From contig NZ_CP021108.1 of NCBI RefSeq assembly GCF_002119685.1, positions 5,642,001-5,706,000 of the forward strand: a stretch of DNA of 64,000 bases, written 5' to 3'. A model generated the notes under the pieces. That model did not search any database and was not told the DNA's origin. It saw nothing but the letters and a program-made list of their open reading frames with translations. Shown here one piece after another: positions 1 through 11,039 of the stretch. Position numbers and translations under genes: made by a program. Every line of letters starts with the position of its first letter. The first letter of the stretch is position 1. Source of the DNA: Bordetella genomosp. 8. Lineage in GTDB: Bacteria > Pseudomonadota > Gammaproteobacteria > Burkholderiales > Burkholderiaceae_B.

Positions 1-1117
1 CGAGAATGCCAACGCCGCGCCGGTCCTGACCGGCAGCCACGTCGACACCCAGCCCCTGGGCGGCTGGCTGGACGGGGCCTTCGGCGTGGCCGCCGGCCTG
101 GAAGTCTTCGCCGCGCTGGACGCCGCCGGGCTGCGTACCCACCGCCCCATCGAAACCGTCATGTGGACCAACGAGGAAGGCTCGCGCTTCGCGCCCGGCC
201 TGATGGGCTCGGCCTCCTATACCGACCCGGCACGCCTGGCCATTTTCCGCGACACGGCCGACGCACAGGGCGTGACTTTCCTGCAAGCCTGCAACGATGC
301 CCGCGAGGACTTCTCCATGGCCGCGCGCGAGGCCGGCTGGCGCTGGTTCGACGCGCCGCTGGCGCGTCCGCTGCACGCCTATATCGAAGCCCATATCGAA
401 CAAGGCCCCATCCTGGAAGCGCGTGGCCTGCAAGTGGGCTGCGTCACGGCCATACAAGGCGTGCGCTGGTACCGCGTCACGGTGCCGGGGCGCAGCGCGC
501 ACGCCGGCACCACGCCGGATGCCGCGCGCGACGACGCCCAGGCCAAGGCTATCGCTCTGGCGCATGCGCTGCTGGAATACGGCCGCGCCCAGGACGATGC
601 CGCCCTGCGCCTGACCATAGGCCGCTGGCACTGCCGGCCCGACTCGATCAACACCATTGCCGATCAGGTCGCATTCACCATCGACGCGCGCCATCCCGAA
701 GCGCCGGTACTGGACGCGCTAGAAGCCCGCCTGCAGGCCGTGCTGCCCGCCGGCGCGGCGATCGAGGTCCTGCAGCACAAGCCCACGGTGGCCTTCGACC
801 TGGGCCTGGTCGAACTCGCCCGGCAGGCCTGCCAGTCGCTGGCGCTGCGGCACGCCGACATGCTGTCCGGCGCTTTCCACGATGCCATGCCGCTGGCCGG
901 CTTCTGCCCCACGGCCATGCTGTTCGCGCCCAGCATCGGCGGCGTCAGCCACCACCCCGACGAACACACAGGCATCGATGACCTGACCGCGTGCGCGCGA
1001 GCGCTGGCCTGGTGCCTGGCCGCACTCGCTCAGGACGGCAATGCCGGCGCCGCCGATGCCGCGCGCGCCGGATCGCCCGCTTTCGATCACCCCGATTTAT
1101 CCACCCCCACCCGCTAG
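1..1117 (+). CDS. M20-family Zn amidohydrolase (N-carbamoyl-L-amino acid hydrolase / allantoate amidohydrolase type), 5' end cut by window
   Basis: The frame is open from base 2, so the true start lies upstream; the first ATG, at 86, is internal. About 371 residues are visible. Family hallmarks seen: the metal-site segment GSHVDTQPLGG..DGAFG at the very start, WTNEEGSRF, HIEQGPILE, then GRSAHAGTTP of the dimerisation domain, and a C-terminal GGVSHHPDEHT segment. Members hydrolyse N-carbamoyl amino acids, ureidopropionate or allantoate using two metal ions in the cytoplasm. The DUF1989 gene starts 11 bp after this stop, and regulator and ureohydrolase genes follow at 8-9 bp spacing, so it belongs to one transcription unit. 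Its role with a ureohydrolase suggests processing of a ureido intermediate. The exact substrate cannot be read from sequence. Confidence 0.85.
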   Translation, partial: ENANAAPVLTGSHVDTQPLGGWLDGAFGVAAGLEVFAALDAAGLRTHRPIETVMWTNEEGSRFAPGLMGSASYTDPARLAIFRDTADAQGVTFLQACNDAREDFSMAAREAGWRWFDAPLARPLHAYIEAHIEQGPILEARGLQVGCVTAIQGVRWYRVTVPGRSAHAGTTPDAARDDAQAKAIALAHALLEYGRAQDDAALRLTIGRWHCRPDSINTIADQVAFTIDARHPEAPVLDALEARLQAVLPAGAAIEVLQHKPTVAFDLGLVELARQACQSLALRHADMLSGAFHDAMPLAGFCPTAMLFAPSIGGVSHHPDEHTGIDDLTACARALAWCLAALAQDGNAGAADAARAGSPAFDHPDLSTPTR

Positions 1118-1128
1118 GAATCAACACG

Positions 1129-1830
1129 ATGGAAACCGCAACCCGCATCCCGCAGGTGGCCGACAACGGCGAACCGGTCGGCCTGAACAATACCCATCTG
1201 GAACCCATCTCGGCCGACGGCCGCGCCGAGCCGGGCAAGGTGTATGAAGTCCCCGCGCGCAACGGCCGCGCCGTCCGCCTGTCCAAGGGCCAGGTCATCC
1301 GCATCATCAACACCCACGGCAGCCAGGTCTGCGATACCTGGGCCTTCAAGGCCGACGACCTGAGCGAGTTCATGTCCATGGAGCATGCGCGCGCCATGAT
1401 CGACCGCATCATTCCCAAAGTGGGGGATCCGCTGGGCAGCAACCGCCGCCGCCCCATCATGACCCTGACGGCCGATACCTCGCCGGGCGTGCACGACACC
1501 CTGATGGCGGCCTGCGACGCGTATCGCTACCGCAACCTGGGCGTCGAGCACTATCACGACAACTGCGCCGACAACATGCGCATGGCGCTGAAAGCCATCG
1601 GCCTGCGCGCGCGCGAAGTTCCGCAGCCGCTGAACCTGTGGATGAACATCCCCGTGAACGCGGAAGGCGGCGTGCAATGGCTGGCCCCCGTATCGAAGGC
1701 TGGCGACTACGTGGACCTGCGCGCGGAAATGGACTGCGTGGTCGTGATGTCGGCCTGCCCGCAGGACATCATTCCGATCAACGACAACCGTCCCGTCGAA
1801 GTGCACTTCCAGGTGCTCGACCAGGCATAA
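1129..1830 (+). CDS. DUF1989 (urea carboxylase-associated / carboxyguanidine deiminase-like) protein
   Basis: 233 residues from the ATG at 1129; the frame is open further upstream but that part overlaps the preceding gene. DUF1989 landmarks are visible: HGSQVCDTW with Cys68, EHYHDNCADN with His143 and Cys146, and SACPQDIIPIN with Cys210 near the C-terminus. Proteins of this family sit beside urea carboxylase or guanidine carboxylase genes, and the paired forms CgdA/CgdB deiminate carboxyguanidine. Here only one copy is present, with no carboxylase gene beside it; the neighbours are an amidohydrolase and an arginase-family ureohydrolase. Family assignment is firm. Function is inferred only: deimination or hydrolysis of a guanidino/ureido compound. 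A second DUF1989 subunit could lie left of the window. Confidence 0.8.
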   Translation: METATRIPQVADNGEPVGLNNTHLEPISADGRAEPGKVYEVPARNGRAVRLSKGQVIRIINTHGSQVCDTWAFKADDLSEFMSMEHARAMIDRIIPKVGDPLGSNRRRPIMTLTADTSPGVHDTLMAACDAYRYRNLGVEHYHDNCADNMRMALKAIGLRAREVPQPLNLWMNIPVNAEGGVQWLAPVSKAGDYVDLRAEMDCVVVMSACPQDIIPINDNRPVEVHFQVLDQA

Positions 1831-1839
1831 AATTCCGCC

Positions 1840-2442
1840 ATGGCCACCCGCAGACTTTCCCCTACGACGCCGGAGCGCGGACTCGCCGCGCTAGGGCCGC
1901 GCGTCAAGCATGCCCGCATGGTGCACAACCTGACGCTGAAGGCGCTGGCGGAGGCCGCCGAGTGTTCGGAAAGCCTGCTGTCCCGCATCGAACGCGGCCA
2001 GACGATGCCATCGCTGGCCACCCTGCACCGCCTGGCCCACGCCCTGGACACCAACGTGGCCGAGCTGACCGCCGCCGACGCCCCGCCGGCCTCGCCCGTG
2101 ACGCGGGCGGCCGACCGCCCCGTCCTGGCGTTCAGCCAGGCACGCGGACGCAAGGGCGGCGTCAAGCTGGAGCGAGTCATCGTGCCGATGCGCGGCCAGT
2201 TGCTGCAGGCGGACATCCACGTGCTGGAGCCGCTGGCGGAAAGCCTGGAACAGATCGCGCACGCCGGCGAGGAAATGGGCTACGTGATCGAAGGCCGCTT
2301 CGAGCTGCGCCTGGGCGAGGAAATCCACCTGCTCGACGCTGGCGATTCCTTCTATTTCTCCAGCGATGTTCCGCACAGCTATCGCAATCCGGGCAAGACG
2401 GTGACGCGGGTGCTGTGGGTGAACACGCCCACCACGTTCTGA
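1840..2442 (+). CDS. XRE-family transcriptional regulator with C-terminal cupin domain
   Basis: 200 residues. An N-terminal helix-turn-helix of the XRE type (about residues 20-75) contains the recognition segment CSESLLSRIERGQTMPSLATL. A cupin_2 sensor domain follows (about 110-195; HAGEEMGYVIEGRFELRLG, then DAGDSFYF). This is the architecture of PuuR-like regulators of polyamine and amino acid catabolism, where the cupin binds a small ligand. The gene lies inside the operon, 9 bp after the DUF1989 gene and 8 bp before the ureohydrolase, so it probably autoregulates the pathway. Ligand and operator are not determinable here because the operon promoter lies outside the window. Confidence 0.85.
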   Translation: MATRRLSPTTPERGLAALGPRVKHARMVHNLTLKALAEAAECSESLLSRIERGQTMPSLATLHRLAHALDTNVAELTAADAPPASPVTRAADRPVLAFSQARGRKGGVKLERVIVPMRGQLLQADIHVLEPLAESLEQIAHAGEEMGYVIEGRFELRLGEEIHLLDAGDSFYFSSDVPHSYRNPGKTVTRVLWVNTPTTF

Positions 2443-2450
2443 CCGCCAAC

Positions 2451-3401
2451 ATGCATTCCGCCACGGACACCCGCGCACAGGCGCAACCGCGCTACAGCGG
2501 CATCCCGACCTTCATGCGCGTTCCGTATACGACGAGGCTGGAGGATTTCGATATCGGCATCGTCGGCGTGCCTTTCGATGGCGGCGTCACGGCGCGGCCC
2601 GGCGCCCGCTACGGTCCCCGGGAAATCCGCAATATGTCGTCGATGACACGGGCGATCCATCACGTGACCCGCTTCAACCCGTTCGCCGCCTGCCGGGTGG
2701 CGGACGTGGGCGACGTGCCGTTCACGGACGTGTTCCATCTGGAGAATTCGCACGCGGATATCCGGCGCTTCCTGGCGCCGATCTACGCGGCCGGCAAACG
2801 GACCCTGGTGGCGGGCGGCGATCATTCGATCACCTTTCCCATCTTCCAGGCCATGGCCCCGCGCGAACCGCTGGGCATGGTGCATATCGATGCGCACACG
2901 GACACCTGGGACGATTTCATCGGCTCCAAGTTCAGCCACGGCTCGCCCTTTCGCCGTGCGGTCGAAGCCGGACTGCTGGATCCGAAACGGACCGTGCAGA
3001 TCGGTATCCGTGGAGCACAGAATTCCGACGAAGGCTGGCGCTATTCGCTCGACTCGGGCATGCGGGTGATCTTCATCGAGGAATTCGACCGGATGGGGGT
3101 GGAAGCGGCCATCGCAGAAGCGCGGCGCGTGGTGGGCGCTGGCCCGGCGTACCTGTCCGTCGATGTCGACGGGCTCGATCCGGTCTACGCGCCGGGAACC
3201 GGCACGCCGGAAATCGGCGGCCTGTCCACGCGCGAGACCCTGGCGCTGCTACGCGGCCTGGAGGGCCTGGACCTTCGCGGGGCAGACGTGGTGGAAGTGG
3301 CGCCGCCGTATGACCCGAGCGGAAACACCGCGCTGCTGGGCGCGACCTTGATGTATGAGTGCCTCTGCTTGCTGGCGCGGGCTTGGGAGATGGGAAGGTA
3401 A
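2451..3401 (+). CDS. Arginase-family ureohydrolase (agmatinase / guanidino-acid hydrolase type)
   Basis: 316 residues from ATG 2451. The enzyme would release urea from a guanidino compound with a binuclear metal centre. All ligand motifs are present: GGDHS (His125), DAHTDT (Asp147, His149, Asp151) and SVDVDGLDP (Asp238, Asp240), followed by APGTGTPE. The N-terminal GIPTFMRVPY and GARYGPREIR segments resemble guanidinopropionase/guanidinobutyrase more than classical arginase. The start 8 bp after the cupin regulator gives operon linkage. Together with the amidohydrolase and DUF1989 genes this points to catabolism of guanidine, agmatine or a guanidino acid; substrate preference is uncertain, so no gene symbol is assigned. 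Confidence 0.87.
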   Translation: MHSATDTRAQAQPRYSGIPTFMRVPYTTRLEDFDIGIVGVPFDGGVTARPGARYGPREIRNMSSMTRAIHHVTRFNPFAACRVADVGDVPFTDVFHLENSHADIRRFLAPIYAAGKRTLVAGGDHSITFPIFQAMAPREPLGMVHIDAHTDTWDDFIGSKFSHGSPFRRAVEAGLLDPKRTVQIGIRGAQNSDEGWRYSLDSGMRVIFIEEFDRMGVEAAIAEARRVVGAGPAYLSVDVDGLDPVYAPGTGTPEIGGLSTRETLALLRGLEGLDLRGADVVEVAPPYDPSGNTALLGATLMYECLCLLARAWEMGR

Positions 3402-3544
3402 GGGTATCGGAACCGCAGGGGCTTGGGAAGACCGAATGACTGGACTCACACCCGGAGGCGGGCATCGACTTCCAATCGCATCAACTTCCACTCACGATCA
3501 GCGGGCCGGCGCCTCAAAGCATCCGACGCACGCCAAGATGCGTA

Positions 3545-3581
3545 GGCGATGCGTGGCCGCGCTGGGCGGCCACGCATCGCC
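3545..3581. repeat. Perfect 16-bp inverted repeat (hairpin)
   Basis: The arms at 3545-3560 and 3566-3581 are exact reverse complements, separated by a 5-nt loop (gctgg). The stem is very GC-rich. No T-run follows on either strand, so it is not a canonical intrinsic terminator, though its position between convergent genes would suit a bidirectional transcription or decay barrier. It could also be a copy of a dispersed palindromic repeat. Confidence 0.75.
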
Positions 3582-3900
3582 GGGCACTGCACGATCCTTC
3601 TTGAGTCATATCACGCCGCCACGAAGGGCCAAGAAAACCACCGCCCGCAGCATCCGTGACTAAGGCAAACCAGAGTCCGGCGGGGCGGTCGCCCTGTCGG
3701 GGCCAGCCCGTTGAGGCCGCGCGAGGGCTGACGAAGGGAGGACGGCCGGGCAAAAAAGACCCAAGAACGCTGACGACGTTCGGCCGCCGGACGAGGCAGA
3801 CGACGCGGGAGTCCGGCGCCCGCGCGCCGGACCGGCCGATCGGGATGGACCCGACAGGGTGACCGCCCCGACGGACGGCACCAGCACTACCAGCCCCGCC

Positions 3901-3924
3901 ACCAGCACCAGCACCAGCACCAGG
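3901..3924. repeat. Short tandem hexamer repeat (ACCAGC)4, last unit variant
   Basis: Three ACCAGC units and a fourth ACCAGG run in tandem, inside a wider CCA-rich stretch (about 3878-3943). It lies in the non-coding gap downstream of metH. No function is evident; it is a possible slippage tract. Confidence 0.6.
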
Positions 3925-3976
3925 ACCAACCCCACCACCACCCGCTAACGATCGAGCAAATACAAACAGCGAGCAA

Positions 3977-7753
<3,777 letters not shown>

Positions 7754-7851
7754 GGGCGTTCCTGCAGGGAAGGCGGATGGATTGCAAAGAAGCAACCTGG
7801 AATGGTAACAAAGCCCGCGAAATCCTGGGGCCGTGATACATTCCGGGCCCT

Positions 7852-8060
7852 CGAACCGGTGCTTTCAACGCAAACGCGCGCAAGCGCGCCGCGTGGTGAA
7901 AGGTAAACGGGAAACAGGAACGCGCCGCCGGACCGTCCATGAGACGGCCTGCGACGGCGCCAGGCCTGTGCTGCCCCCGCAACGGTCATCCCGCCCCATT
8001 ATTCCAGGCCGCGCCACGGCGCCTGGAACCGGGTGGGACAGCCCGATACCGGCCGGTTCG
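7852..8060 (+). ncRNA. Cobalamin (B12) riboswitch upstream of btuB
   Basis: The closing helix P1 is exact: 7852-7859 (cgaaccgg) pairs with 8053-8060 (ccggttcg). Inside are the conserved class elements: ggtgc at the 5' side, a ggtaaacgggaaacagg-like core (about 7900-7917), the ctgcccccgcaacggtcat segment (7971-7989), and a B12-box-like agcccgataccggcc (8040-8054). The orientation is rightward, so it controls btuB-btuF and not the divergent metH. By family knowledge, adenosyl- or aquocobalamin binding would lower expression of the receptor. Confidence 0.93.
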
Positions 8061-8065
8061 TCCGG

Positions 8066-8126
8066 GGAAGACGACAAGTGACGCCAGCCTTGCCGTGCCT
8101 GCGGCGCCGGCCGCCAGCCGTCTTCC
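8066..8126 (+). promoter_or_regulatory. Putative expression-platform stem of the B12 riboswitch
   Basis: ggaagacg at 8066-8073 is the exact reverse complement of cgtcttcc at 8119-8126. This forms a long-range 8-bp stem between the aptamer and the btuB start at 8175, with GC-rich internal palindromes. No U-tract follows, so control is more likely through translation initiation or a Rho site than an intrinsic terminator. The pairing is seen in sequence; its role is inferred. Confidence 0.4.
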
Positions 8127-8174
8127 GCTTCCTTGAACGACGTGCGGGGTCGCGCGTCATCACCAGGTCTCGCT

Positions 8175-10127
8175 ATGAAGCCCCTCTTTACCCGGCGCAG
8201 CGCCGGGCTCCTCGCCTGTCTGGCCCCCTTGGGGTTGGCCCCCATGTGGGCCGCTGCCCAACAGACTCCGGCCGCCACGACTGCCCAGCCACCAATCACC
8301 CAGCTCGACACCGTGGTCGTCACCGCCACGCGGTCGCCCGAACCGTTGAAAGACGTGCTGGGCGACGTCAGCGTGATCGACCGCGCCACCCTGGAAAGCG
8401 CCGGGCAGAGCAGCCTGGCTGAAGTACTGTCGCGCACCCACGGCATCGAATACGCCAACAATGGCGGCCCGCAGACAGTTACCAGCCTGTTCATGCGCGG
8501 CGCCAACAGCAACCAGACGCTGGTGCTGGTCGATGGCCAGCGCGTGAACAACGCCACCAACGGCCTGGCGGCGCTGAACGCCATTCCGACCAACAGCATC
8601 GACCACGTGGAAATCGTGCGCGGCGCCGCCAGCAGCCTCTACGGCGCGGACGCGCTGGGCGGCGTGATCAATATCATCACCAAGCGGGAGGCGGACCGCC
8701 CGCTGTCGGCCTACGCATCGGTGGGCGGCGGCACCTACGGCAGCAGCAGCTACAGCGCCGGGCTGTCCGGCGCGGCCCAGGGCTGGACCTACAGCCTGTC
8801 CAGCAGCTACCAGCAGAGCCGCGGCTTCGACGCGACCAACGACAAGAACTTCCTGCACAATCCGGACCGCGACAGCTACTACGAAAACAACGTGGCCGGC
8901 TCGCTGGGCTATGAATGGATGCGCGGCCAGACGCTGACCGCGCAGTTCTACCAGACCCACGTGAACGGCGGCTACGACAACGGCTCGCCGTACTTCAACG
9001 ACCGCTCGATCCAGGACCTTCAGGGCTACTCGCTGACCAGCACCAACCGCCTGACGGACATCTGGACCAGCACCCTGCGCGTCGGCAGCACGCTGGACCG
9101 CAACCGCAACGAAAACGCTCCCGGCGACGAGAACCCTTTCAACACGCCCGATGGCAAGAGCACCTTCCGCACGCGGCAGAACCAGTACCTGTGGCAGAAC
9201 GACCTGCAGTTCACCAAGGACCAGAAGGTCACCCTGGCCTATGAGCACCTGGAACAGCGCGTCGAAGGCGACATCGGCAACTTCAACAACTTCCCGGTCA
9301 CCTTCGGCGACTATGCGGAAACCCGCCGGCATGTGAATTCGTTCACCGGGGTCTACCTGGGCGATTTCGGCGCGCATCACCTGCAGGCCAGCCTGCGCAA
9401 CGATGACAATTCGCAGTTCGGCAATCGCACCACGGGCGGCCTGACCTACGGCTACGACATCACCGACCGGATTCGCGCCACGGTGGGCGCCAACACCGGC
9501 TTTCGCGCGCCGAACTTCAACGAACTCTACTGGCCCAACGACGGCGGCTTCGTCGGCAATCCGGACCTGAAGCCCGAGACCTCGCGCAATATCGAGGCCA
9601 GCCTGCGCTACCAGGACGACGATAGCGAGCTGGGTGCGACCTACTATCACAACAAGGTCAAGAACCTGATCATCAACCAGGCCGTCGATCCGAACGACCC
9701 CTTCAGCGTGTTCCAGCCTTTCAACGTGTCGCACGCGCTGCTGGAAGGCGTCAGCCTGACCGGCATGAAGAAGTTCGGCGCCACACGGCTGCGCGCCAGC
9801 GTGGACCTGAGCGACCCGCGCAACACGGACGAGGACACCCGCCTGCCGCAGCGCGCGCGCAAGGTGTTGCGCGTGTCGGCGGACCATCGCTTCGGCGACT
9901 TCCTGCTGGGCGCGGAAATGTATGCCAGCGGCGATCGCATCGATGCGCTGACCGGCGATCGCCTGGGCGGCTATACGCTGTACAACCTGCTGGCTTCCTA
10001 CGACCTGACGCGCAACCTGCAGGTCCAGGTACGCTGGAACAACGTGTTCGACAAGGAGTACACCTTGGTCAAGGGCTACAACACGCCGGGTTCGAACGCC
10101 TTCGTGAACCTGACCTGGCGGATGTAA
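8175..10127 (+). CDS. btuB: TonB-dependent vitamin B12 receptor
   Basis: 650 residues. I chose ATG 8175, preceded by agg at good spacing and opening a clean signal peptide (MKPLF.., cleavage near AAAQQ); an upstream in-frame ATG at 8133 would place 14 extra residues before it. A TonB box (DTVVVTATR) follows, then a plug domain (about 50-160: SVIDRATLESAG, LVDGQRVNN, SSLYGADALGGVINIIT) and a 22-strand barrel ending in the aromatic-rich SNAFVNLTWRM. It is an outer-membrane receptor importing corrinoids. The cobalamin riboswitch immediately upstream supports B12 rather than siderophore specificity. btuF follows after 9 bp. Confidence 0.95.
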   Translation: MKPLFTRRSAGLLACLAPLGLAPMWAAAQQTPAATTAQPPITQLDTVVVTATRSPEPLKDVLGDVSVIDRATLESAGQSSLAEVLSRTHGIEYANNGGPQTVTSLFMRGANSNQTLVLVDGQRVNNATNGLAALNAIPTNSIDHVEIVRGAASSLYGADALGGVINIITKREADRPLSAYASVGGGTYGSSSYSAGLSGAAQGWTYSLSSSYQQSRGFDATNDKNFLHNPDRDSYYENNVAGSLGYEWMRGQTLTAQFYQTHVNGGYDNGSPYFNDRSIQDLQGYSLTSTNRLTDIWTSTLRVGSTLDRNRNENAPGDENPFNTPDGKSTFRTRQNQYLWQNDLQFTKDQKVTLAYEHLEQRVEGDIGNFNNFPVTFGDYAETRRHVNSFTGVYLGDFGAHHLQASLRNDDNSQFGNRTTGGLTYGYDITDRIRATVGANTGFRAPNFNELYWPNDGGFVGNPDLKPETSRNIEASLRYQDDDSELGATYYHNKVKNLIINQAVDPNDPFSVFQPFNVSHALLEGVSLTGMKKFGATRLRASVDLSDPRNTDEDTRLPQRARKVLRVSADHRFGDFLLGAEMYASGDRIDALTGDRLGGYTLYNLLASYDLTRNLQVQVRWNNVFDKEYTLVKGYNTPGSNAFVNLTWRM

Positions 10128-10136
10128 GGTTCGGCG

Positions 10137-11018
10137 ATGCGCGCGCACGGCCGCCTGACGACGATCGCCGCGCTGCTGCTGGCATGCGCGGCGGCCACGG
10201 CCGGCCCGGTCTCGGTCAAGGATGATGACGGCCGTGCCGTCGATCTGCCGCATCCGGCCCGGCGCGCCATCTCGCTGGCGCCGCACGTCACCGAGCTGGC
10301 CTACGCGGCGGGCGCCGGCGACAGGCTGGTCGGCGTGGCGCGTGGCAGCGACTATCCGCCCCAGGCGCGTACGCTGGCCTCCGTCGGCGACGGCCTGGCG
10401 CCCGATCCCGAACGGGTGGCGGCGCTGCGGCCCGATCTGGTGCTGGGCTGGCTGCCGGGCGGCGCGGCGCCCCTGCTGCCCGTCCTGCGTGCGCTGGACG
10501 TCCCCGTGTACTACAGCGACCCGCGCACGCTGCGCGACATTCCCCGCGCCGTCGAACGCATGGGCGTGCTGTTCGGCACGCAGGCGGTCGCCACCCCGGC
10601 TGCCGCGGCCCTGCGGGCGCGCATCGACGCGCTGGCCACGCGCTATGCCGGGCGCGTGCCGGTCCGGGTGTTCATCCAGGCCGGCCGCGATCCTGTCTAC
10701 ACCCTGAACGACAGCAGCATCGTCAGCGATGCCCTGCGCGTCTGCGGCGGCCTGAATGTGTTCGCCGATGCACCCGTCACCGCGCCGCAGGTCACGCGCG
10801 AAGCCGTGCTGACCGCACGCCCCGACGTGGTGGTGACCGGCGTGGCCGACGCGGCCAGCCTGGCGGCCACCGACCAGGCCTGGCGCGCGCTGGGCCTGCC
10901 GGCGGCGCTGGCGGGCCATGTCGTCGGCATCGACGCGGACGTGCTGTATCGCCCTGGCCCACGCCTGATCGACGCCGCGGAAACGCTGTGCGCGGCCCTG
11001 GACCGGGCGCGGCATTGA
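10137..11018 (+). CDS. btuF: Periplasmic vitamin B12-binding protein (class III ABC binding protein)
   Basis: 293 residues with an N-terminal signal peptide (LTTIAALLLACAAATAG). The BtuF/FhuD-like fold shows in RRAISLAPHVTELAYAAGAG, GVARGSDYPPQA, LRPDLVLGW and a C-terminal helix segment. It would carry cobalamin from BtuB to an inner-membrane BtuCD permease. It begins 9 bp after btuB and therefore shares the riboswitch. No btuC or btuD gene follows: the next gene is convergent 21 bp away, so the permease must be encoded elsewhere. Confidence 0.88.
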   Translation: MRAHGRLTTIAALLLACAAATAGPVSVKDDDGRAVDLPHPARRAISLAPHVTELAYAAGAGDRLVGVARGSDYPPQARTLASVGDGLAPDPERVAALRPDLVLGWLPGGAAPLLPVLRALDVPVYYSDPRTLRDIPRAVERMGVLFGTQAVATPAAAALRARIDALATRYAGRVPVRVFIQAGRDPVYTLNDSSIVSDALRVCGGLNVFADAPVTAPQVTREAVLTARPDVVVTGVADAASLAATDQAWRALGLPAALAGHVVGIDADVLYRPGPRLIDAAETLCAALDRARH

Positions 11019-11039
11019 CCGCCCCAGCCGGCCCCAGCA

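Larger units (their letters stand above)
3402..3976. other. 575-bp convergent intergenic region without a convincing gene
   Basis: This lies between two convergent genes (ureohydrolase rightward, metH leftward). Open frames here are short, overlapping and of low complexity; one leftward frame encodes a Val/Leu repeat that only mirrors the tandem hexamers at 3901-3924. The region holds a perfect 16-bp inverted repeat (3545-3581). I see no T-tract terminator, no tRNA-like fold and no insertion sequence. Confidence 0.6.

Noticed and set aside
86..1117. ATG at 86 as start of the first gene
   Set aside because: The conserved GSHVDT metal-binding segment lies in frame upstream of it, so the gene continues off the left edge.
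3660..3941. Leftward frame encoding a Val/Leu repeat
   Set aside because: Produced by the CCA-rich tandem repeat; no ribosome site and low complexity.
7796..7851. B12 riboswitch controlling metH
   Set aside because: The aptamer reads rightward toward btuB; in the metH direction only its antisense is transcribed.
8160..11015. Leftward open frame of about 950 codons opposite btuB-btuF
   Set aside because: Spans two real genes and their gap on the other strand; composition is antisense-like.
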